Shown here: positions 1 to 8,042 of the stretch, one piece after another
Numbering within the stretch: the stretch's first letter is position 1
Layout of the letters: every line of letters begins with the position of its first letter
NCBI RefSeq assembly: GCF_002266465.3
Contig: NZ_CP029427.2
Coordinates: 3,598,501-3,662,500, forward strand
Length of the DNA: 64,000 bases
Origin: Bradyrhizobium symbiodeficiens
GTDB taxonomy: Bacteria; Pseudomonadota; Alphaproteobacteria; Rhizobiales; Xanthobacteraceae
Reading direction: 5' to 3'
Program-made: the position numbers and the translations under genes
The notes under the pieces: model-generated
What the model was told of the DNA's origin: nothing
What the model saw: only the letters and a program-made list of their open reading frames with translations
Databases searched by the model: none

Positions 1-515
1 CCTCGATCGTCGACATGACGCTCGCCGACTGGCGCAAGCAGAACGCGATCAATCTCGACGGCGTGTTTCTGTCGGTCAAGCATTGCCTGCCGCTGATGCG
101 CAAGCATGGCGGCGGTTCGATCGTGATGATGTCCTCGCTCGCGGGCCTGCGCGGCGCGCCGGGCCTGTCGGCCTATTCGGCGACCAAAGGCGGCGTGCGG
201 CTGTTCGCCAAGTCGATTGCGATGGAATGCGCGGCGGCCGGCGACGGCATCCGGGTCAATTCCGTGCATCCCGGGATCATCGATACGCCGATCTGGGGCA
301 AGATCCCGACCGGTGCGACCGGCGCCGGCCAGAATGCGCCGATCGATCCCGAGGAGCGCGCCAAGGTCGCAACCCCGCTTGGCCGCGCCGGACAGGCCGC
401 GGAGATCGCCTCAGGCGTGCTGTATCTGGCCTCCGATGCCTCGCGCTACGTCACCGGTAGCGAGCTCGTTATCGACGGCGGCATGAACGCCGGCGGCGTT
501 CCGCGGCGGGCCTGA
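1..515 (+). CDS. SDR family oxidoreductase, 5' end outside the window
   Basis: This is the C-terminal part of a short-chain dehydrogenase/reductase, an NAD(P)-dependent oxidoreductase of unknown substrate. The reading frame is open to the left edge, so the start and the Rossmann TGxxxGxG motif lie upstream. Visible family marks are the NxDGVF helix, the catalytic Ser in IVMMSSLAG, the active-site Tyr-Lys pair in AYSATKGG, the VNSVHPGIIDTP segment and the C-terminal YVTGSELVIDGG typical of the classical FabG-like branch. A class II aldolase-like gene follows 95 bases later on the same strand, so the two may be cotranscribed. The substrate cannot be told from this part. Confidence 0.93.
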   Translation, partial: SIVDMTLADWRKQNAINLDGVFLSVKHCLPLMRKHGGGSIVMMSSLAGLRGAPGLSAYSATKGGVRLFAKSIAMECAAAGDGIRVNSVHPGIIDTPIWGKIPTGATGAGQNAPIDPEERAKVATPLGRAGQAAEIASGVLYLASDASRYVTGSELVIDGGMNAGGVPRRA

Positions 516-610
516 GCGCGCAGGGCAGGGTGGCACGCGCAGGGGCTGACGCGCAGGCGCAGCCCCTGTACAAGGCGGACAGCTTTCGACCGACAGAGGT
601 GTCCTTCGCC

Positions 611-1408
611 ATGGCGCACAGCCTTCACGCTTCCTCACCCGCGCCCGCGCCATTCCGCTCGAACCGGCCGGACCTCGCCACCGATGCGATCCGCACCGCG
701 CGCGAGGATCTCGCCGCCTGCTTCCGCATGGCGGCGCGCAACGGTTTCGAGGAGGGCATCTGCAATCACTTCTCGGCCGTCGTGCCCGGCCATGACGATC
801 TATTTCTCGTCAATCCCTACGGCTATGCCTTTCGCGAGATCACAGCCTCAAAGCTGCTGATCTGCGATTTCCACGGCAATGTGCTCGACGGCGAGGGCGT
901 GCCAGAGGCGACCGCGTTCTACATCCACGCCGAGATGCACAGGTTGCTGCCGCGCGCCAAGGTCGCGTTCCACACGCACATGCCCTATGCGACGGCGCTA
1001 TCGATGACCGAAGGCGAGCCCTTGATCTGGGCCGGCCAGACCGCGCTGAAATTCTACGGCCGCACCGCGGTCGACCGCGACTACAACGGCCTCGCGCTCG
1101 ACAACCGCGAGGGCGCCCGGATCGCCTCGGCCGTGGGTGACGCCGATATCGTCTTCATGAAGCATCACGGCGTGATGGTGCTGGCCCCGACCATCGCGGA
1201 AGCCTGGGACGATCTCTATTATCTCGAACGCGCCGCCGAGGTGCAGGTGCTGGCGATGTCGACGGGACGGAACGTGCTGCCGGTCGATCCCGCGATTGCG
1301 GCCGAGACCTATCGGCAGATGCGTGAGGGCGATTCCGAATCCGCCCGGCTGCATCTCGCCGCGATCCGCCGGCAGCTGGATGCGGAAGAGCCGCAGTACA
1401 GGCACTGA
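611..1408 (+). CDS. class II aldolase/adducin family protein
   Basis: A 265-residue protein of the class II aldolase/adducin fold (FucA/AraD type), cytoplasmic and zinc-dependent in characterised members. The metal ligands are suggested by the HTHMPYATAL segment and a second His pair in MKHHGVMVL; NHFSAVVPG matches the family phosphate-binding loop region. The ATG at 611 is preferred to an in-frame upstream codon at 530 because it has an AGAGGTG-like ribosome site about ten bases before it and starts just ahead of the conserved region. It follows an SDR gene, a pairing seen in sugar-acid or aromatic side-chain catabolism, but the real substrate is unknown. Such proteins are often misnamed as aldolases. 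Confidence 0.88.
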   Translation: MAHSLHASSPAPAPFRSNRPDLATDAIRTAREDLAACFRMAARNGFEEGICNHFSAVVPGHDDLFLVNPYGYAFREITASKLLICDFHGNVLDGEGVPEATAFYIHAEMHRLLPRAKVAFHTHMPYATALSMTEGEPLIWAGQTALKFYGRTAVDRDYNGLALDNREGARIASAVGDADIVFMKHHGVMVLAPTIAEAWDDLYYLERAAEVQVLAMSTGRNVLPVDPAIAAETYRQMREGDSESARLHLAAIRRQLDAEEPQYRH

Positions 1409-1415
1409 ACTGGCC

Positions 1416-1519
1416 GTCATTCCGGGGCGCGCGAAGCGCGAGCCCGGAAATCCATCGTGCAGCAAGTCGGGCGGAGAAATGGATTCCGGGCTCGCGCCAA
1501 GGGCGCGCCCCGGAATGAC
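1416..1519. repeat. palindromic intergenic repeat (REP-like)
   Basis: A 17-base arm (1416-1432, starting GTCATTCCGGGG) recurs as its exact reverse complement at 1503-1519, with a second inner partial inversion (AGCCCGGAAATCCAT against ATGGATTCCGGGCT). The element sits between the convergent ends of the aldolase-like gene and the lytic transglycosylase gene. It resembles the GTCATTCCGGGGC-type repeats scattered through Bradyrhizobium and Rhodopseudomonas genomes. It could act as a bidirectional terminator or mRNA-stabilising hairpin. Confidence 0.8.
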
Positions 1520-1538
1520 AAAGTGAGGACGCAGGCTC

Positions 1539-2768
1539 CTACGACCCCTGCCGCAGCTTCGCCAGCACCTTCAGCCCGCCATAACCGTCCGCAGGCGCAA
1601 TCCCCGCGCGCTGCTGGAAATCCTTGATGGCCTTCATGGTGTCGTTGCCGACCCGGCCGTCGGTGCCGCCGGTGTCGAAGCCGGCTTTCGTCAATCGCGT
1701 CTGCATCTCCTGCACCTCGGCGAGCGTCAGCGCGCGCTCGGAGCCGGGGAAGGGCTGGATGAAGGGCGGCCCGCCGAGGCAGCGGTCGCCGAGATGGCAG
1801 ATCGCCAGCGCATAATTCATGGAAGGGTTGTAGCTCTTCACCGAGTAGAAATTTGGTCCCAGCAGGAATGTCGGTCCGCCAGCGACCGGCGTCCACATTT
1901 GCGCGGATGCGTTCGGCTGCGGGAACGGCTGGCCGTCGGCGCGGGTGACGCCGGAAGATGCCCAGGCCGCATAGGTGCGGCTGCCGCTCATATTGCCGGC
2001 CGCCCGCACCTCGTAGCCCCAATGCTCGCCGCGATGCCATTTGCCGCGGTTAACGAGATATTTTGCGGTCGAGCCCAGCGCGTCGTCGGGCTTTCCGAAG
2101 GGGGAGACCTTGCCGTCGCCGTCATAGTCGATGCCGACGTTGAGCCAGACTTCCGGCATCCATTGCGAATGGCCCATCGCGCCGGCCCAGGATCCCTGCA
2201 TCTGATCGGGCGTGCTCCAGCCCTTGTCGACGATGCGGAGCGCGTTGATCAGCTCGGTCTCCCAATAGGCCTTGCGGCGCGGCTCGTTCCAGGCGAGCGC
2301 GGCGAGGGAGGGAAACACCGGCGTCATGTGGTTCTGTTGCACCAGGGGATCGCCATAGGCGGACTCGACGCCCCACAGTGCCAGCAGCGTGCCGCGCTCG
2401 ACACCGAAATCCCGCTCGATGCGCGCCAGCAGCGCCTCGTTGTTCTTCAGCGCGATCTTGCCGTTGATGATGCGCCAGTCGGAGACGCGGCGGTTGATGT
2501 ATTGCCAGACCTGTTCGTGGAATTCGGGCTGGCTGCGCATCTGCTTGAACACGCTCATGTCGGGCTCGACCCGTGCCATCGCGCGCTGCCAGGTCGCGGC
2601 CGAGATGCCCTTGGCCATCGCACGTGCGCGAAAGCTCTCGCGCCATTCGTCAAAGCCCGGCGGTGCTGCGAGGACGCCTGCGGGTGACGCGAGGACAGCG
2701 GCCGCGCCGAGCACGGACTTCAACAATGTGCGGCGGGTGTGATGGGCCGAGGAATCAGCTTGTTTCAT
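1539..2768 (-). CDS. lytic murein transglycosylase with C-terminal peptidoglycan-binding domain
   Basis: A 409-residue MltB-family lytic transglycosylase that would cleave the MurNAc-GlcNAc bond of peptidoglycan in the periplasm. The N-terminus carries a twin-arginine-like TRRTLLK followed by a hydrophobic stretch and an Ala-rich cleavage region. The catalytic Glu lies in LLALWGVESAYGD, followed by MGHSQWMPEVWLN and DYDGDGKVSPFGKPDDALGSTA, typical of this family. The last ~60 residues (LTLAEVQEMQTRLTKAGFDTGGTDGRVGNDT) form a PG_binding_1 domain. It is a single gene, convergent with the aldolase-like gene. The family assignment is secure; the Tat export route is inferred only from the RR pair. 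Confidence 0.95.
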   Translation of the reverse strand: MKQADSSAHHTRRTLLKSVLGAAAVLASPAGVLAAPPGFDEWRESFRARAMAKGISAATWQRAMARVEPDMSVFKQMRSQPEFHEQVWQYINRRVSDWRIINGKIALKNNEALLARIERDFGVERGTLLALWGVESAYGDPLVQQNHMTPVFPSLAALAWNEPRRKAYWETELINALRIVDKGWSTPDQMQGSWAGAMGHSQWMPEVWLNVGIDYDGDGKVSPFGKPDDALGSTAKYLVNRGKWHRGEHWGYEVRAAGNMSGSRTYAAWASSGVTRADGQPFPQPNASAQMWTPVAGGPTFLLGPNFYSVKSYNPSMNYALAICHLGDRCLGGPPFIQPFPGSERALTLAEVQEMQTRLTKAGFDTGGTDGRVGNDTMKAIKDFQQRAGIAPADGYGGLKVLAKLRQGS

Positions 2769-2892
2769 GGATCCAGTCTAGCCGGAAACATGGCCGGTGT
2801 GAGCCGGTTCCGGGTACGCCGGAATAGGCCGTTCATGCGGAACAAAGTGTCGCAGTCCTGCATTCCCTCCCCATGACAACGAGGAGGACAAG

Positions 2893-3147
2893 ATGAGGAA
2901 ATATCTGTTTGCCGCCGCCATGGTGACTGCCATTGCGGCCCCTGCATTTGCCGATGAGGTTGGTGTTCACGTCGGCCCGGTCGGTGCCGGTGTAACGGTC
3001 GGCCAGTCGCCGGACTATCGAGTCCGCGAGCGTGACCGCACCACGGTCGTCCGGGAACGCGAGCCGTCGAGCCGCACCACCGTGATCAAGAAGGAAGATG
3101 CGTACGGCAATCGCAGCAAGACCGTGATCCATCACGACAACGACTGA
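2893..3147 (+). CDS. small secreted protein, function unknown
   Basis: An 84-residue protein with a clear Sec signal peptide (MRKYLFAAAMVTAIAAPAFA, cleavage before DEVGVHVG). The mature part is short, charged and rich in Arg, Glu and Thr, without Cys. A strong GAGGAGG ribosome site lies just upstream of the ATG. I know no named domain; similar small DEVGVHVGPVGAGVTVG-type exported proteins are common in Bradyrhizobium. A GC-rich hairpin follows the stop, suggesting a single-gene transcript. Confidence 0.85.
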   Translation: MRKYLFAAAMVTAIAAPAFADEVGVHVGPVGAGVTVGQSPDYRVRERDRTTVVREREPSSRTTVIKKEDAYGNRSKTVIHHDND

Positions 3148-3154
3148 CGGAATT

Positions 3155-3178
3155 GGCCCCGGCCTGAGCGCCGGGGCC
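3155..3178 (+). terminator. GC-rich hairpin after the small secreted protein gene
   Basis: A perfect nine-base inverted repeat (GGCCCCGGC ... GCCGGGGCC, six-base loop) begins eight bases after the stop codon at 3147. No strong T-run follows, so it is a terminator-like or 3'-end stabilising hairpin rather than a textbook intrinsic terminator. Confidence 0.5.
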
Positions 3179-3207
3179 GCTCGTCTTCATCGAGAATTCG
3201 GGGTGGA

Positions 3208-3459
3208 ATGAAGATACGCGCGCATGCGGAGAGCCACGTCGTCGAACTCGACGACGGATCGCTATGGCAGATCTTTCCCGGCGATCTCGCGACGACGCTG
3301 AGCTGGAAGCCCGAGACCGATTTGCGCCTGGAGCCGAGCGGCGACCGGGTGAGTTCGCATGTGCTGGTGAATGCCACCGACAACAGCCGCGTACGGGTGA
3401 TCGCGGCGGACGGGACCTGGGTCGATGGTGAGGTTAAGAATGTTTTGAAGGACGGTTAG
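3208..3459 (+). CDS. hypothetical protein, 83 aa
   Basis: A small soluble-looking protein without signal peptide or membrane segment. It alternates polar and hydrophobic residues in short beta-like strands (VVELDDGSLWQIFPGDLATTL ... SRVRVIAADGTWVDGEV), suggesting a small beta-rich fold. Codon use matches the neighbours and a GGGTGG-like ribosome site lies just before the ATG. No family is recognised. Confidence 0.7.
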   Translation: MKIRAHAESHVVELDDGSLWQIFPGDLATTLSWKPETDLRLEPSGDRVSSHVLVNATDNSRVRVIAADGTWVDGEVKNVLKDG

Positions 3460-3543
3460 CGGGCTCCCGCGCTTCCTGAATATCTCTGGCTTTCAGGCCT
3501 GTCGTTTTACGGTTGGTTCGCTTCCACCTGCGCAGGATGCGGC

Positions 3544-3729
3544 ATGCGGGAGCTTTTCGACATCATCCGTGCCAATCCCTGGCCCTTCGGCGCCGGGCTC
3601 CTCGTCGTCGTCCTGATGATCATCGCCGAGAATTTCGGCCGCGGCATCCAGGGCGGCCATGCCGGTGGGGGCGGCGATTTCCCGGATGCTGCCGGCTGTG
3701 ACGGCGGCGACGGGGGAGGCGGCGACTGA
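3544..3729 (+). CDS. small single-span membrane protein with Gly-rich tail
   Basis: A 61-residue protein: an amphipathic N-terminus (MRELFDIIRANPWPF), one membrane segment (GAGLLVVVLMIIAENFG) and a C-terminal tail of about 25 residues made almost entirely of Gly, Asp and two isolated residues each of His/Cys type. The layout is typical of unnamed Rhizobiales inner-membrane micro-proteins. It ends seven bases from the convergent MarR gene. The reading frame is supported by the hydrophobic block; the function is unknown. Confidence 0.6.
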   Translation: MRELFDIIRANPWPFGAGLLVVVLMIIAENFGRGIQGGHAGGGGDFPDAAGCDGGDGGGGD

Positions 3730-3736
3730 TCCTCGC

Positions 3737-4258
3737 CTAGTCCTCCTGCAACTCCGTCGCGACGTTGGCGAGCCAGCGGCGAATGCTCGCCTCGGCCTTG
3801 GCGTCGAGCCCGCCAGCCAGACGCTTCTCCAGCGCGATCACGCGTTCCCTGCACGCCCTCAACAATGTCGTTCCCCGCTTGGTCAGCGTCCATTGCTGGA
3901 TACGGCCGTGGACGGGATGAGGCGTCATCACGATCGCTCCGTCACGCTCAAGATTGCGGATGATGACCCCGACCGTTTGCGGGGTGAGGAAAGTGAGACG
4001 GGCCACGTCGGCGCCTGATAGGCCCGGATAAGCATTCAGCATCGTCAGCACCGCAAATTGCGGCGACGTCACCCCGAGGTCTGCGAGCGTCCGCTCCATC
4101 GTCAGGCGGACCGCGGCATGGGCCTGGCGCAGGAGATAGCCGAGATACCCTTGCTCGCCGCGCTTGCCTTCGCCCACGGCGGGCACCTGCATGGGACCAG
4201 GCTCGGCGATTTTGCCCCGGGATTTCGATCTCGTGATTTTGGGTGCCTTGCGTAACAT
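3737..4258 (-). CDS. MarR family transcriptional regulator
   Basis: A 173-residue winged-helix regulator. The HTH core is visible (LGVTSPQFAVLTMLNAYPGLSGADVARLTFLTPQTVGVIIRNLERDGAI) followed by the wing (HPVHGRIQQWTLTKRG) and a C-terminal dimerisation helix. The ATG at 4258 is chosen over one at 4318 because the longer form would read through the palindromic operator and overlap the divergent gene. It probably represses itself and the divergent CMD/cupin pair, releasing on a small phenolic or oxidant ligand, as is common for MarR proteins. That role is inferred from the divergent layout and the operator. Confidence 0.92.
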   Translation of the reverse strand: MLRKAPKITRSKSRGKIAEPGPMQVPAVGEGKRGEQGYLGYLLRQAHAAVRLTMERTLADLGVTSPQFAVLTMLNAYPGLSGADVARLTFLTPQTVGVIIRNLERDGAIVMTPHPVHGRIQQWTLTKRGTTLLRACRERVIALEKRLAGGLDAKAEASIRRWLANVATELQED

Positions 4259-4259
4259 G

Positions 4260-4293
4260 TAAGAGCTCTTATAAGATGTAAGCAATCTTATAA
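4260..4293. promoter_or_regulatory. divergent MarR operator with two palindromes
   Basis: The short gap between the MarR start (4258) and the CMD gene (4312) holds a perfect 12-base palindrome TAAGAGCTCTTA (4260-4271) overlapping a 25-base inverted repeat with nine-base perfect arms TTATAAGAT / ATCTTATAA (4269-4277 and 4285-4293). It is AT-rich in a GC-rich genome and lies where both divergent promoters must be, as expected for a MarR autoregulatory site. Confidence 0.8.
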
Positions 4294-4311
4294 TAGACGA
4301 GGTGAACGGCA

Positions 4312-4791
4312 ATGTCACATGCCCGCAGTGAATACGAGGATTTCAAGCGGATCGCGCCCGATGCGTATGATCTGGTGCTCGCGCTGGGTCAGCTTGCGGC
4401 CAAGGCCGGCCTCGACAGGCAGCTTCTCGAGCTCGTCAAGCTGCGCGCTTCGCAGATCAACGGCTGCGCCTTCTGCGTGCAGCACCATGTCCTGCTGTCG
4501 GAACGGATTGGCGTGCCCGCCGACAAGCTCCATCTGGTCGCGGTTTGGCGCGAGGCGCCGACCTTTTCGCCGCGCGAGCGCGCCGCGCTGGCCTGGGCCG
4601 AGGCGCTGACCTTGCTGCCCGACGGCGTCAGCGAGGACGTCTATGCCGAATCTGCCCGGGAGTTCTCCGAGACCGAGCTGATGTACCTGACCTCGGCGGT
4701 CGCCTCGATCAATGTCTGGAACCGTTTCGGCGCTGCGTTTCGCTGGACGCCGGCACCGCGGCCGGTGGCCGCGAATGCTGCAGCATCCTGA
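4312..4791 (+). CDS. carboxymuconolactone decarboxylase/AhpD-like family protein
   Basis: A 159-residue all-helical protein of the CMD family. The redox-type motif CAFCVQHH is present in the helix after LLELVKLRASQINGC, as in AhpD-like peroxidase partners, which favours a peroxidatic or thiol role over true decarboxylation. The ribosome site GAGGTGA precedes the ATG. It faces the MarR gene across a palindromic operator and is followed after 21 bases by a cupin protein, so the three form a small regulated unit. The exact substrate is not visible. Confidence 0.9.
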   Translation: MSHARSEYEDFKRIAPDAYDLVLALGQLAAKAGLDRQLLELVKLRASQINGCAFCVQHHVLLSERIGVPADKLHLVAVWREAPTFSPRERAALAWAEALTLLPDGVSEDVYAESAREFSETELMYLTSAVASINVWNRFGAAFRWTPAPRPVAANAAAS

Positions 4792-4812
4792 CCGACACGA
4801 ACGGAGGTTACG

Positions 4813-5316
4813 ATGACAGCAACGAGTTTATCTACCGTACAGCGGCCGGCGCCGTCACCTTCGACTGCGCTTGCCGTCGTCGCAGGACTTGCCTGCGCAT
4901 TTGCGATCGGCAAAACGCTGCCGCTGACGATGGATGCCGTTTCCGGCGCGCTGGCGCCGCTCTGCGCCACGGCGGCGGAGAGCTCGCCGCTCGACAAGGT
5001 CGAACCGATCGGCTCCTACGCTCTGCCGAACGTGCCGGGCAAGCGCGTCACCATCGTGCGCGTGACCTATGGTCCGGGCGGATTCTCGCGGCCGCACCGT
5101 CACGCAGGATCGGTGACCGCCTACATCACCAAGGGCGAGATCCGCTCCCAGCTTGGCGGCGGTCCTGTCGAGACGTTCGGCGTCGGCCAGTCCTTCTTCG
5201 AGCCGCCAGGCTCGACGCATCTGGTCTCGGCCAACGCGAGCACGACCGAACCCGCGGAGTTGATCGCGGTGTTCGTGGCCGACGAGGGCGCGCAGCTCAC
5301 GACGTTGCTCGAATAG
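4813..5316 (+). CDS. cupin domain protein with N-terminal hydrophobic segment
   Basis: A 167-residue protein: residues ~18-40 are hydrophobic (STALAVVAGLACAFAIG), probably a signal anchor, then a cupin barrel. Cupin motif 1 reads GGFSRPHRHAGSVTAYITKGEI and motif 2 GQSFFEPPGSTHLVSANAS, supplying His ligands for a metal. An AACGGAGG ribosome site lies close to the ATG. It follows the CMD gene in the same direction, a frequent pairing in which both act on small oxidised or aromatic compounds. Periplasmic location is inferred from the N-terminal segment. Confidence 0.88.
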   Translation: MTATSLSTVQRPAPSPSTALAVVAGLACAFAIGKTLPLTMDAVSGALAPLCATAAESSPLDKVEPIGSYALPNVPGKRVTIVRVTYGPGGFSRPHRHAGSVTAYITKGEIRSQLGGGPVETFGVGQSFFEPPGSTHLVSANASTTEPAELIAVFVADEGAQLTTLLE

Positions 5317-5326
5317 CCGAAGGCCT

Positions 5327-6310
5327 TCAGGCTTGCCGCAAGCCCTTCACCCGCTTCCATGCCGGCGAGAGACCGTATTGGACTGCCGGAATCGCAACTG
5401 CGCCGACAAGCAATCCGACGATCCCTGAGATGGCCGCCTCGACCGACCATTCGATGATGCCGGCAATGGATGGAAGGGCGTGCGCGGCAACCTCGGTTGC
5501 GGCATGGACCGTGCGGCCCACCACAGGCGGGCCGTATTTTTCGATGCCGTGCAGGATGATGCCGCCGCCAACCCAGATCATGGCGGCCGTGCCGATGGTG
5601 CTCAGCACCGCCAGGAAGGTCGGCATACCGCGGACGAGTGCGCGTCCAAGCGCGCGGATCGCGGCGCCAATGATGGAGGCGCCGTCATAGCGCGCAAGGG
5701 CCAGCCCGGCATCGTCCGCCTTCACGATCAGGGCCACCACGCCGTAGACCCCGACCGTGATACCGAATCCGACCAAAGCCAGCACCAATGCCTGGGTCCA
5801 GATATTGCCCGCGGGAATAGCCGCCAGCGTGATCGCCATGATCTCCGCCGACAGGATGAAATCTGTCTTGATGGCGCTCGCGACCTTCTCGTCCTCGACC
5901 GACCTGGCATCCGCCGCCATCGGCTGGAGCTGAGCCTCGTGGTGCGCATGATGGGGCATCACGGCTTCGAGCACCTTCTCGGCGCCTTCGTAGCAGAGAA
6001 AGGCTCCGCCCAGCATGAGCAGCGGGGTTACCGCGGTTGGAAGGAAATAGCCAAGCAATAGGGCAACCGGAAGCAAAATCAGCAATTTGTTGCGCAGCGA
6101 TCCGACCGCAATCTTGCCGACGATCGGCAGTTCGCGCTTCGCGGCAAAACCGATGACGTAGTTCGGCGTGACGGCTGCGTCGTCGATGACCACGCCGGCC
6201 GCCTTTGCACCCGCTTTGGCAGCCTGACCCGCCACGTCGTCGAGCGAGGCCGCTGCCACTTTTGCGATCGCCGCGATATCGTCGAGAAGGCCAAGCAGTC
6301 CGACACTCAT
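5327..6310 (-). CDS. DUF808 (YedI-like) membrane protein
   Basis: A 327-residue integral membrane protein. The start MSVGLLGLLDDIAAIAKVAAASLDD and the segment DDAAVTPNYVIGFAAKRELPIVGKIAVGSLRNKLLILLPVALLL are diagnostic of the DUF808 family (E. coli YedI). Several hydrophobic helices follow, including NIWTQALVLALVGFGITVGVYGVVALIVK. The function of the family is not established. The ATG at 6310 is used because the extra 19 codons upstream lack similarity to the family N-terminus. It is convergent with the cupin gene, with only ten bases between the stops. Confidence 0.93.
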   Translation of the reverse strand: MSVGLLGLLDDIAAIAKVAAASLDDVAGQAAKAGAKAAGVVIDDAAVTPNYVIGFAAKRELPIVGKIAVGSLRNKLLILLPVALLLGYFLPTAVTPLLMLGGAFLCYEGAEKVLEAVMPHHAHHEAQLQPMAADARSVEDEKVASAIKTDFILSAEIMAITLAAIPAGNIWTQALVLALVGFGITVGVYGVVALIVKADDAGLALARYDGASIIGAAIRALGRALVRGMPTFLAVLSTIGTAAMIWVGGGIILHGIEKYGPPVVGRTVHAATEVAAHALPSIAGIIEWSVEAAISGIVGLLVGAVAIPAVQYGLSPAWKRVKGLRQA

Positions 6311-6395
6311 CAACCCGATCCCTTGTTCGTTCGAGCCAGCGGTGTCCGCGACTGCATGCACTTGCACCGCCCTTCATTTGGAAGCGAGCAAGCTC

Positions 6396-7997
6396 TTAAT
6401 TCTCTTCGCCGCCTGACCCCTCGCGCAGGTCCGGCTTGATCACGTCCTCCGGCAGCGCATGGGCGACCGGCTGCGCCGTGACCGCGATCTCCGGGCCAAC
6501 CTCGCGGCCGCGGGCGCGGATGAGGCGTTCGTAGGCGGAGACTAGGGTGACGTAGGGGCTGACCCAGATCCAGCCGTCGCGCGTGAACACCTGCACGTCG
6601 AAATGCAGATGCATCGACGTTCCCGCGGGATGGTCGAGATAGTTCGAGATCACACCGATTTTCTCGCCTTCGGTGACGATGCGGCCATTGAGCACGCCAT
6701 CGGCATTCATCGCCTGCGGATTCATGTGCATGTAGCGGAAGCGGATGTGCTCGGTGCGGCTGTTGACCTGAAGCGTCGCGGCCTGGTCCTTGGACGCGCG
6801 GATCACGATGGCATCGCGCACGGCGACGACGCCGCGCTGCTTGGGATCGCAGGGCTCGCGGCCTTCGCCGGGCGGCGGGCAGTCGGCGGCGCGGATGTCC
6901 TCCCCCTGATGGCCGTAACCGCCCGCGCATTGCCAGACCTCGAAACTGCGGGACTCGCAGAAATTGTCGCGCCAGGGATAGGCGGTCGTGCTCTCCGTCC
7001 TGTCGCGCTTGGCATAGGATTGCGAGCGGACGAAGGCGGGCGCCTTTTCGAGCGGAAAGCGGATTTGTGCATAGGCCATGGCGTCGGGATGGCCGCCCTG
7101 CTTGCGATAGCCGGTGTTCGGGATGATGTCGCCGCTCGGCCGATAGCTGAAATCCGGTGAACGGCCAGCCGGACGATCGAGGATGCTGGAGGCGATGTCC
7201 GTCAATGGCCGCATGCGCTGGCCGCCGGCGACGCGCAGGGCCTTCAGGAAGCGCTCGGCGACCGGAGAGGCTTCCTTGCAGGCCAGCCGCCGCGGTTTGG
7301 CGACGCTGTCGAGGCACTGGATCGACACTACATAGGCGACGCCGAAACGAGTGAAAGCGTAGCGGACATAGCCTTCCCGGATGAACCTGCGCAGGTCCGG
7401 GTAGGCTGTCGCGAGCGGCTTGACCGGCTCGCCCTTGCCGCCGGCGGGATCGGCGATGTCATAGACCAGCGCCGAGCCCGTGATCTGCACCTCGACCGGC
7501 CTTGTGAACACCCGGACCGGCATGCCGTCACCGGCGCCGGGCTCGAGCGAGAAGGTTGCGCTGTAGCCGGCGGGACCGGCATCGAACATGTCGACGGGAT
7601 TGAAGTCCGCCTGGTAGCGGGACAGCGCCAGCGTCGCCGTCGCGCCGCTGCGCTGCGCCTCGAGGTAAGCCGCGGCGTCGAAAGGCAGCAGCACCGGCAC
7701 GGGACTGCGGGTGATGCCGGTGAAGAAACGCGAGGAAACCGCGTTGAGCTGCACCAGTGCCGGGGTCGCGCGCGGATCGTAGCGCGGCACCGAACGGCGA
7801 GGTGCAAAGACGAAATCACCCGCGACCCTGGGGCGGCTGTTGATCTCGGTGCGGAGCTGGTCGAGCGCTGCGCGCCAGTCGACGCGCAGGGCCGTGAGCG
7901 AAGGGCTGCGGAATTCATCCGCAGCGAGCGGTGTGACAATGAGGAGCGAAAGCGACGCCAGAAGCAGCGAGACGAAGCGGAAACCCTTCCCAACCAC
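6396..7997 (-). CDS. M23 family metallopeptidase, secreted
   Basis: A protein of 533 residues from the GTG at 7997, chosen because it gives a clean signal peptide (FRFVSLLLASLSLLIVTPLAA) and a GGCGAG-like ribosome site; a GTG seven codons earlier is the alternative. A long N-terminal region of unknown fold is followed by a LytM/M23 peptidase domain near residues 350-490, with zinc-binding GHQGED and HLHFDV motifs. M23 enzymes cut peptide cross-links in peptidoglycan; some homologues are regulators without activity, but both zinc motifs are intact here. The insertion CPPPGEGREPCD lies between them. Confidence 0.9.
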   Translation of the reverse strand: MVGKGFRFVSLLLASLSLLIVTPLAADEFRSPSLTALRVDWRAALDQLRTEINSRPRVAGDFVFAPRRSVPRYDPRATPALVQLNAVSSRFFTGITRSPVPVLLPFDAAAYLEAQRSGATATLALSRYQADFNPVDMFDAGPAGYSATFSLEPGAGDGMPVRVFTRPVEVQITGSALVYDIADPAGGKGEPVKPLATAYPDLRRFIREGYVRYAFTRFGVAYVVSIQCLDSVAKPRRLACKEASPVAERFLKALRVAGGQRMRPLTDIASSILDRPAGRSPDFSYRPSGDIIPNTGYRKQGGHPDAMAYAQIRFPLEKAPAFVRSQSYAKRDRTESTTAYPWRDNFCESRSFEVWQCAGGYGHQGEDIRAADCPPPGEGREPCDPKQRGVVAVRDAIVIRASKDQAATLQVNSRTEHIRFRYMHMNPQAMNADGVLNGRIVTEGEKIGVISNYLDHPAGTSMHLHFDVQVFTRDGWIWVSPYVTLVSAYERLIRARGREVGPEIAVTAQPVAHALPEDVIKPDLREGSGGEEN

Positions 7998-8042
7998 TGT
8001 CTCGCCCCCCGGCGGCACCTGTTGCGCTCGCTCTGTTCCCCG

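Noticed and set aside
2853..2882. EcfG promoter before the small secreted protein gene
   Set aside because: GGAAC is present but the -10 position reads CATT at 17 bases rather than CGTT; too weak to claim.
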